From assembly GCA_036244855.1 (NCBI GenBank), contig BQKZ01002890.1, positions 53,192 through 66,844 on the forward strand: DNA of 13,653 nucleotides, in the 5' to 3' direction. Made by a program: the position numbers and the translations under genes. Below are positions 8,087 through 13,653 of the stretch, one piece after another (position 1 is the first letter of the stretch; each line of letters opens with the position of its first letter). Source of the stretch: Temnopleurus reevesii (lineage: Eukaryota > Echinodermata > Echinoidea > Temnopleuroida > Temnopleuridae). The notes beneath the pieces were generated by a model. The model searched no databases. It was not told the DNA's origin and saw only the letters and a list, made by a program, of their open reading frames with translations.

Positions 8087-11000
8087 CTAGATAGAGACAA
8101 AAATAAAAATGACAAATTTTGAAGAAAACTTCAATAACAGATTAATATACAATGGGCCAGTTTATTCAAATTTAAGCAGGCTTCTTGCCAGTGAGCAGAG
8201 TTATGTGGTATAAAACTGGTTAGTAAGAATACCACTATAATACTTGGAATCCATTTTGCATACTCTAGTTGCTATGTAAGGGAAGTCTCGGGCAAGCTTT
8301 CTGATTGTCTAATCAACCTTTGTGTACAGATTACGATTTGCAAACAACCGCAAATTTGGTAAAATGTTGAAATAAATTGTGGTCAGTAAAGGGCACATTC
8401 ATTCACATTTGCCAATGCCCTAAAAATATTTCAAATTTGTTATCGTAATTCTTGTATTTTATTCCAAACCATCAGTACTAAAAAAGAATTGACTTCTCAT
8501 CGACTACAGATAATTCTCATATGATTTTTGTCAAATAATTACCATGACATTAACAAAGTTCCCCCTAAACATCATCATATTTGTTGTCTGAATTTATAAT
8601 GGTTGGGAGGTCTGCATTTTACTGATCTACTTACTGAACTTCCACTTGGGTCGCAGTGATCAATGCGCCTGTGTGAAGCGTTCACGTCACCAACAATCAC
8701 AACAGATCTGTGAATCAAAAGATGACAAGGAAACTTGTAATATAATCTCATAAAAACAAGGAAATACTTACTGCATAAAGTAAAATTTGCTGAAACATGT
8801 ATCAGATATTTAGCCTAGTGCCTACTGCTTCTCTTGAGTCTATTTCTAGTATACTTGAAAATATCTTGTTTCAGGATCTTTACCAAATCAATGAATTAAT
8901 TACTCAATTTTTATGAAATCAATTGCATTTGAGTATTGAGATCCCAAGTCTAAGAAAATTTCTGGTCAGATCATAATTTTCTCATACACATTGTTACACA
9001 CATCACAGGAATATCTTTCAAAAGTATTACTATATGATATTTATAAGCCAGTCTGCAGAAATACCAGTGTATATTTACCTGTGCATGTCTGCAGTTACCC
9101 TCAATATAATAGGGTATTAATGATAAAGGTCATCTTGAAAGTAATACCTAGTTTTAGTACTGACTGGAAAATTAATGTTCACAGAGTTGCTCAAACACTA
9201 AACAAAAAATGGTCAAAAATATATATCATAAAAATATCTTCTACATCAAAGTTCTTTGCAATCACACAGTATTACAGTAGCTTTAAGCTTCTTATCTTAA
9301 CTTGGTTGCGAGTGGTATTTTATCCAAAGCAAGACAACAAGAATTACCATTCAAATATGGTCATAGCAAATACTCACTTACCAGCATGCAGCAGCGCCTC
9401 TGCTCGAAGCTGAAGAAGGCTGTAAAACCTCAACTTGAAGCTAATCCTCTCTGGGTTATCATGGTCCGCACGAGGGCAGTAGACATTAATGATGACGAGA
9501 TCTCCCATGGTGCCATCTTTTTTCCTAGATTTTCAAAGTAAGTGGAAATAAATGGAAAAATGATAAGCATTTCATTGTAAAGAGGGATAAAACATGCACA
9601 CTCATACTAATCAAATATACCATGCAATGAGAAGTTCTAGTTGAAATTATGGATTGTGAGGTGACTGGCATAGCACTATTTTCTGAGGGGCACAGCATTG
9701 AAGAAAATAGTCACTATGCTGGTCACCAAAGAATCCATAATTTCATATAGTACTTCGAAAAATGTGCATGGTATATTTGGTTTATATCCTACATGAGTAA
9801 ACCGAAATAATAACAAAATTTATATCCTACTTAAAATCTGTCAATGAAATGAATTCCTCCAAATTATCATCATCTACGAGATTAAATCTCGGTTCATCGT
9901 CGTTGATTTCTCCACTGGGCGCCGCCATTGTTGTTTATGTTTCGACGACCTTTGATCTCGATATCGCGGTATTGATAGCTGAATATCCAGTTATCGTAAA
10001 AGATGACGTCAGAATATTGACATATCGAAAACTATTCTGAGGATGAGTGACGTAACGCCATATCCAATTTATTTCATGGTGAAAATATTTTTAATCACAT
10101 GACTGATCATTGACCAATCACAATGGATACAATCTTATAAGTAGGATATAAAATAAATAATAAAATGCCCACCAATGAAAAAAAAATCAATTAACCACAT
10201 TTGCTTTCCCCTTCTTCCATATTTTTTTCATATCTAGGTTGAAACGTCTATCCAATAGGGTAAATAAATAATCCATCCGACATGAAACGATTTAAACCCT
10301 TTAGAGGCAAATACTTTTACGGAAGCCCAGATTACAAGATTCTTCCACAAATGACAGAGCCTTTTCATCTCTGCGAGAATTTTATTTAGCGTTTTGGCAA
10401 ACAAAATTTGCATTATCGGAAAAAATTTGCATAATTTAAACAAAAAAGTGTGACGTTCAAAGATACATTTCATTGTGAGCCAAAAAATCACCAAATACAA
10501 TTCCTATTATTCAAATCAGGAGATGCTTTTAAATTCCCAAAAAGCAGTAACACTGGATTGCATCCGAAGGATTAAAGATCTCAATTTGTCTTTGTTTACC
10601 ATGTTTTTCCACAATATCAAAATAACCAATCCCTAACATTTTGATGACTTTGAGTATTACCTGTATCGCATCTGAGTAATGATGGTCCGGCCCTCCGCAT
10701 CGATAGTTTGCAGCTCGTCGGGAGAATAGGCGGAGTGGTCACCATAGCAACCAATCACACTGTGCTTGGTCCCTTGAGATAAAACACCGGTCAAACCTTC
10801 CTCTGCTATCACTGGGGTGTGGCTGTCTTTGCAGTATGTTGCAACACCTGCAATATGAAATTGTTTATTTATTTATCAAAACATATCTAAACAGGATAAC
10901 AAGATTAATTAAGGTAAAAATTAGTTTTCATCTTGGCCCTGGAGCAAAAGAAATATAAAAATCTTGAATAATTACTAATTTAGAGTTAAATTTAGTGTAC

Positions 11001-11128
11001 AATCAAATAATTATAATAGGTAGTAGGAATAATTAAATTTACATTACTAATACATGAATGGGATAAAAAAAAGCAGAAACAAAATGGCTATGTATTCATG
11101 ATTAGGAAATTGAATAAGTATCATCATT

Positions 11129-11174
<46 letters not shown>

Positions 11175-11191
11175 ACATCATCACCATCACC

Positions 11192-11265
<74 letters not shown>

Positions 11266-11275
11266 CATCATCATG

Positions 11276-11307
<32 letters not shown>

Positions 11308-12829
11308 CGTTGAACAGCAGATGAAGTATCATACTTTGTCTGAATCAAGTTTGCTTTCCTATATAAGCTGTATGAATCTTTTCATTTGGTGTGTGTGTGT
11401 TCCTTTTGAAACACTTTTTGTTTACTGGAATTTCTCAATGGGAGCCAAGTCCCTTTTTGATCTATAAAATGCATGTTAGATCTGTATAACTATAAGAATC
11501 ACAATGTATAGACAAATAAAAATACCCTCGTTTTTGCATAAGGCCACAGTAAATGCCAATATTTTAGCATGCATAAATTTGGGCAAATTCACTGAATTTT
11601 AGATACATTAGCAGGTTGTCATTTTCACATTTTGAATGATCATTGTACATAGATCTATGGCATTATAATGCATTACAAAAGTTAGCAATTCGTGGTCGCG
11701 AACTTCTTGAAAATAAAACCCCAGTGAAAATTTCAGCTGATACAGTCTCATGAAAATCCAATTACCGGACAGCATGGTAATACCGGACGCGTGTTGAAAT
11801 TGCGCACCTACAGAAATATGCGCGCATGTTGAAGCACAGCGATTACGACAAATATGGAATGTTTGGAATGGTGGTGAGATCTAAACACATTTCAGTTTAT
11901 TTTCATGATCGTAAAAGGCTGAAATATGTTGACAAACTTATAAATTGTGAAATTATAAAGTGTTTGGTAACCTGGATTCACCAGTATTTTAGCTGATGCA
12001 TTACCTGAATATCCACTGCGTTTCTTGCAGAAGCTGAAGTAAGCATTGTAACCGTCAACATCAATCAAATCATTGTCCAGTTGGTCTCCTAAAATAAAAA
12101 TGACCAAAAGTACAACAAATCAAGCTCGTATTTCAAATGGAACAATTTGGTCTTTCAGTAGGCTACAATACAACAATTCCTTCAATTTGTTTGACGACAA
12201 AATTCAAATAATTATTTCACAAAGTCCATAGAACAAATGGTCATGACCCTGCCGTGTTCATAAGAAATGTTTTAAAATAATAATAATAATAATACTAATA
12301 TTAAATAATAATAATAATAATAATAATAATATTCACTTCCTGTATAACGCATAACATGTAGCCATGGCATGTCCCTATGCGCTTACAGAGTAGAAAAACA
12401 GAACGTTTGACAGAGATCTTTCTGAAAATAAATTAAACACATTTTTTTCTTTTTGCAAAAGAAAAAAAATTTATGAAATTTCTTTTCTTTCTTTCTTTCT
12501 TTTCCGCAGGGTAGCTGCTTGAGTAATCCACAACAGGCTACGTTAGACTGAGGAATTTATGAAAAGATTTTTTTAGAAATGGAACAATTTTTTTTACTCA
12601 AAGATCAAGTCTAATAAAGTTACAACAAACATAGTCATAGCGTTTAATAGGCTACATCCAAATCACTGTCTCAAAAATTGATTTTCAGATTATTGTTAAT
12701 TTAAATCTTCTTACTCGTTATCTTTGTCTCTTGAAGGCATAGGACATCTGCATCCAAGTTTGAGAACAATTCCTTCAACGGGATTTTGCACGCACGTAGT
12801 CCATTGATATTCCAAGTTAATACTTTCAT
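6905..12829 (-). CDS. APEX2: AP endonuclease 2 (APEX2), whole gene in six coding exons
   Basis: APEX2 is a nuclear (and, in mammals, partly mitochondrial) exonuclease-endonuclease-phosphatase family enzyme. It acts in base-excision repair and resects 3' ends with PCNA to promote ATR-Chk1 signalling. Exons joined in transcript order are 12829-12715, 12088-12005, 10847-10661, 9524-9378, 8707-8635 and 8086-6905: 1788 bases, 595 residues, all phases matching. Visible catalytic motifs are WNINGLR (6-12), LQET with E34, NVYCPRAD with Y144, GDVN (D185, N187), RIDY with D311 and GSDHCP (D337, H338). The C-terminal tail has a PIP box QQKLSNFF (370-377), a PIP-like SGNIASFF (432-439), a basic PSKRAK patch (419-424) and a GRF zinc finger from C546. 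Human APEX2 is 518 residues; the extra length is largely one acidic insertion (about 222-267) plus the linker. Confidence 0.97.
8635..8707 (-). CDS. APEX2: APEX2 coding exon 5
   Basis: Residues 178 (completed) to 202: SVVIVGDVNASHRRIDHCDP and a short Gly-Ser end. It carries the catalytic Asp/Asn pair (D185, N187) in the GDxN motif and the HRxIDH motif of APE2 enzymes. The acceptor is GATTCACAG|ATCTG and the donor TTCA|GTAAGT, in phase 0. Intron 4 before it is 670 bp and intron 5 after it is 548 bp. Confidence 0.95.
9378..9524 (-). CDS. APEX2: APEX2 coding exon 4
   Basis: Arg129 is completed by the first base and the exon runs to residue 177 plus two bases of Lys178. It encodes GDLVIINVYCPRADHDNPER and FKLRFYSLLQLRAEALLHAG, with the catalytic Tyr (Y144). 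The acceptor is AATCTAG|GAAAAAAG with a weak pyrimidine tract. The 3' end reads GCTGGTAAGTGAGT, with two overlapping donors. Only the downstream one (AA|GTGAGT, intron from 9377) keeps the frame into exon 5 and gives the length expected for the family; the upstream GTAAGT would cause a frameshift. Confidence 0.95.
9611..9780. repeat. Imperfect 170 bp fold-back (hairpin) in APEX2 intron 4 or 3 neighbourhood (intron 3)
   Basis: Two arms pair in at least three blocks: AAATATACCATGC (9613-9625) with GCATGGTATATTT (9766-9778); GAAATTATGGATT (9643-9655) with AATCCATAATTTC (9732-9744); and GGTGACTGGCATAG...ACTATTTTC with GAAAATAGT...CTATGCTGGTCACC (about 9660-9683 with 9702-9726). The loop of about 18 bases is near 9685-9701. 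It is probably an old fold-back MITE lying in APEX2 intron 3. No target duplication is obvious. Confidence 0.75.
9827..9928 (-). CDS. 33-residue open frame, likely truncated transposon protein start
   Basis: ATG at 9928 sits in an excellent start context (ACAATGG, A at -3 and G at +4). The product starts MAAPSGEINDDEPRF and is acidic (a run of Asp and Glu follows). It ends at a TAG that lies within the element's left terminal repeat. The short length and position fit the N-terminus of a transposon-encoded protein whose remainder was deleted. The start loosely resembles invertebrate proteins of the Crypton-type recombinase (DUF3504) group, from memory and with low confidence. It is not an APEX2 exon: it would not join in phase with exons 3 and 4, and the family has no residues there. 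Confidence 0.4.
   Translation of the reverse strand: MAAPSGEINDDEPRFNLVDDDNLEEFISLTDFK
10004..10127 (-). promoter_or_regulatory. Promoter-like cluster inside the intron 3 element
   Basis: On the minus strand, upstream of the ATG at 9928, there is ATTGG near 10113-10117 (a CCAAT box in reverse sense), a CRE-like TTACGTCA (10048-10055) and a perfect palindromic CRE, TGACGTCA (10004-10011). The cluster resembles a TATA-less CREB/ATF-responsive promoter. Activity is inference from motifs only. Confidence 0.4.
10153..10660. other. Remainder of APEX2 intron 3, no feature seen
   Basis: AT-rich sequence between the inverted-repeat element and the exon 3 donor. No exon-like segment, RNA gene or clear repeat was found. 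Confidence 0.6.
10661..10847 (-). CDS. APEX2: APEX2 coding exon 3
   Basis: Residues 67-128 plus two bases of Arg129. It reads GVATYCKDSHTPVIAEEGLT and later DAEGRTIITQMRY, corresponding to the conserved EEGL-G and D-EGR segments. Acceptor ATATTGCAG|GTGTTG and donor ATACAG|GTAATA flank it. Intron 2 before it is 1157 bp and holds the ATC microsatellite and a truncated MITE. Confidence 0.96.
11121..11308. repeat. ATC/GAT trinucleotide microsatellite in APEX2 intron 2
   Basis: About 63 triplet units of CAT, with interruptions (TTT near 11128, AAC near 11173, several ACC and one ATG-type variant near 11273). It generates spurious poly-His, poly-Asp and poly-Met open frames in the three readings. 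In the APEX2 pre-mRNA it would read as a GAU repeat. The interruptions suggest an old, partly stabilised array. Confidence 0.95.
11685..11744 (-). mobile_element. Truncated copy of MITE family B
   Basis: The segment ending CCAGTGAAAATTTCAGCTGA followed by TACAGT matches the reverse complement of the left end of the family B element at 5399 (CCACTGCAAAAATTTCAGCT then TATACAGTA). The other half is not recognisable. It lies in APEX2 intron 2. Confidence 0.55.
12005..12088 (-). CDS. APEX2: APEX2 coding exon 2
   Basis: Codon 39 (Arg, from A + GA) through residue 66, plus one base of Gly67. It encodes DGYNAYFSFCKKRSGYS, matching the family's GY-Y-F-RSGYSG motif. Acceptor TTTTATTTTAG|GAGAC and donor TCAG|GTAATG flank it. 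Intron 1 is 626 bp. Confidence 0.96.
12275..12331. repeat. AAT trinucleotide microsatellite
   Basis: Two AAT runs separated by a short interruption (ACTAATATTAA, 12293-12304), in APEX2 intron 1. Simple repeat. Confidence 0.9.
12479..12505. repeat. TTTC repeat
   Basis: A short TTTC/TTTTC run in APEX2 intron 1. On the minus strand it is GAAA-rich. On the + strand it is followed by CCGCAGG, which mimics a 3' splice site, but stops follow at once in the + strand frames. Confidence 0.8.
12715..12829 (-). CDS. APEX2: APEX2 coding exon 1
   Basis: Encodes residues 1-38 plus the first base of codon 39. It begins MKVLTWNINGLRA, the strand carrying the first active-site Asn, and ends with LQETKIT, which contains the metal-binding Glu (E34). 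The start was chosen by alignment to the family N-terminus and has A at -3. The frame stays open upstream for 61 more codons to another ATG at 13012, so an N-terminally extended form is possible. The donor is A|GTAAGA with the intron starting at 12714. Confidence 0.95.
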
Positions 12830-13160
12830 CTTCGTCCTGTGTTGTAAACTGTCCAACATACGATCTGCTTCTGCTTGCAACTGTGATGTCTGCATGTGAC
12901 AAGTCTGCTGAAAAGGGAAATTCCCAACTTTCCCTTGATTCGAAGGCGGAGTAACACCAACAATGAGTAATCTGATTGGATAAAAGGGTACAAACATGGA
13001 GAAATTGACCAATGAACGCTCTCCTTAAGTGAGTGCTCGGGTAAGAATACGAAGATTGCGCGCGGAGTTTGAGAACAGCGGAACGTAACGTGTCAACAAC
13101 AAACATATTTTTGCATTTTTTGTTGATATACCATAACCGTACAATTATTGGAGCTTCAAG
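12830..13160. promoter_or_regulatory. Probable bidirectional promoter between APEX2 and a LAP2-like gene
   Basis: Only 331 bp separate the two divergent start codons, so both 5' untranslated regions and the promoter must share this interval unless further upstream exons exist. It has a CCAAT box on each strand: ATTGG at 12975-12979 (minus-sense CCAAT) and CCAAT at 13009-13013. A CG-dense GCGCGCGG at 13058-13065 resembles an E2F-type core. No strong TATA box is seen. Opposed CCAAT boxes with raised CG content are typical of shared promoters of proliferation genes; shared regulation is inference. Confidence 0.6.
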
Positions 13161-13421
13161 ATGTCATCTGAAAATCCAGCGGATCTGACCATCAGTCAGT
13201 TGAAGACCAGAATAAAAAAGCTCGGCGTCGAACTCCCGGCTTACAAAGCAAGGAAAGCAGAATATATCAAACTGTACGAGAGCGGCGTCAAGGCATCCCG
13301 TACCCAGAGGAGGTCCGGGCGACGGACTCCAGCAAGGGCACCGGTGAAGCCACGGGCGCGTTCTCATCTGAATGAATTTTCGAGTGACGAAGAGTCAAAG
13401 CCCACACCGAAACCAAAACAG
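13161..13421 (+). CDS. TMPO: First exon of a LAP2/thymopoietin-like LEM-like domain protein (partial)
   Basis: LAP2 (thymopoietin) proteins bind DNA, lamins and the BAF protein and tether chromatin at the nuclear envelope or in the nucleoplasm. This exon encodes residues 1-87 from an ATG with A at -3. Residues 7-42 form a LEM-like domain: LTISQLKTRIKKLGVELP, then RK, Y and LY spaced as in the vertebrate N-terminal LEM-like fold. After a basic Arg/Pro-rich linker (46-68) comes EFSSDEESKPTP (72-83), closely matching the FSSDEE-PTP motif that follows this domain in vertebrate LAP2. The donor is CAG|GTAAAA, phase 0. The rest lies beyond the window; a weak acceptor near 13645 (TTGGCTTGTAG) might start exon 2. 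A SAP-domain protein is a less likely alternative. Confidence 0.72.
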
Positions 13422-13653
13422 GTAAAATGGAATAAAATAATGAAATTCATTTTAGCTAGCAGTTGAAATTCTATAAAGTCACTATAAATCATTTCATTCA
13501 TAAAAAAATTATCCTATTTGATTGGAATCTGGATAACTTTTTCTCCAGAGTCCAGGCATAATTAAAAATAAAATAAATTAATTGAAATTATTCACTGTCC
13601 ATTTTTCATGTTAACTTTAATTTCATTTGCCATTTTGGCTTGTAGCTTCACTT
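13422..13653 (+). other. Start of intron 1 of the LAP2-like gene
   Basis: AT-rich sequence after the GTAAAA donor. No coding signal is seen up to the end of the window, apart from a possible acceptor (TAG at 13643-13645) that would leave only eight exon bases inside it. Confidence 0.5.

Larger units (their letters stand above)
9819..10152 (-). mobile_element. Inverted-repeat element carrying a promoter and start codon
   Basis: TTTATATCCTACTTA at 9819-9833 is the exact reverse complement of TAAGTAGGATATAAA at 10138-10152, so the ends form 15 bp perfect inverted repeats about 334 bp apart, inside APEX2 intron 3. A further TTTATATCCTAC lies just outside at 9781-9792. The interior is richer in CG than its flanks. 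Read on the minus strand it holds CCAAT-type boxes, two CRE-like sites and a short open frame with a strong start context, so it looks like the 5' end of a larger transposon gene left after internal deletion. No clear target-site duplication was found. Confidence 0.6.

Noticed and set aside
9382..9524. APEX2 exon 4 ending at the upstream GTAAGT donor
   Set aside because: It gives a frame mismatch with exon 5 and an early stop; the donor four bases downstream restores the family sequence and length.
8991..9541. Overlapping + strand open frames around 9000-9541
   Set aside because: They are antisense to APEX2 exon 4 and intron sequence, with no recognisable motif.
11047..11332. Open frames of poly-His, poly-Asp and poly-Met on both strands
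   Set aside because: They are the readings of the ATC microsatellite. It lies inside APEX2 intron 2 and has no protein-like flanks.
12479..12511. Apparent + strand 3' splice site (TTTC repeat followed by CCGCAGG)
   Set aside because: It lies inside APEX2 intron 1 on the opposite strand; stops follow within a few codons and no coding-like sequence follows.
12711..13106. 131-codon minus-strand open frame starting at 13106
   Set aside because: It overlaps APEX2 exon 1 in another frame; the exon 1 frame carries the conserved WNINGLR and LQET motifs.

Overview
This is a eukaryotic genomic window: AT-rich, with spliced genes, long non-coding stretches, microsatellites and several families of short inverted-repeat transposons. 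The protein content fits an animal. The APEX2 homologue has the same six-exon layout that I recall for vertebrate APEX2, and its neighbour resembles vertebrate LAP2/thymopoietin. AT richness and dense small transposons suggest an invertebrate deuterostome such as an echinoderm, but that placement is an inference and only moderately secure.

Layout. Positions 1-850 are AT-rich non-coding DNA with a G18 tract and a TG microsatellite. At 851-955 there is a plausible terminal coding exon of an unidentified + strand gene. It may be followed by a long 3' untranslated region ending near a polyadenylation signal at 3714. Positions 3333-5606 hold a cluster of small transposons: three copies of one 160-175 bp family, a decayed relative, and one copy of a second family. 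Positions 5607-6904 have no recognisable gene and probably include the APEX2 3' untranslated region.

The main gene is APEX2 (AP endonuclease 2) on the minus strand, from ATG at 12829 to TGA at 6905. Six exons can be joined exactly with intact phase to give 595 residues: the exonuclease-endonuclease-phosphatase fold, a canonical PCNA-binding PIP box, a second PIP-like motif, a nuclear-localisation-like basic patch and a C-terminal GRF zinc finger. Its introns carry an ATC microsatellite of about 190 bp, a 170 bp fold-back sequence and a 334 bp inverted-repeat element. That element carries what looks like a complete promoter and start codon.

On the + strand, 331 bp from the APEX2 start codon, begins a divergent gene. 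Its first exon (13161-13421) encodes a LAP2/thymopoietin-type LEM-like domain, and the gene continues beyond the window. The shared interval has CCAAT boxes in both orientations and looks like a bidirectional promoter. APEX2 acts in DNA repair and the checkpoint response at stalled forks, and LAP2-type proteins tether chromatin to the nuclear envelope. Co-regulation as proliferation genes is plausible but unproven. I see no new multi-gene system here. The most noteworthy items are the promoter-bearing inverted-repeat element, an acidic insertion inside the APEX2 nuclease domain, and the APEX2/LAP2-like head-to-head pair.
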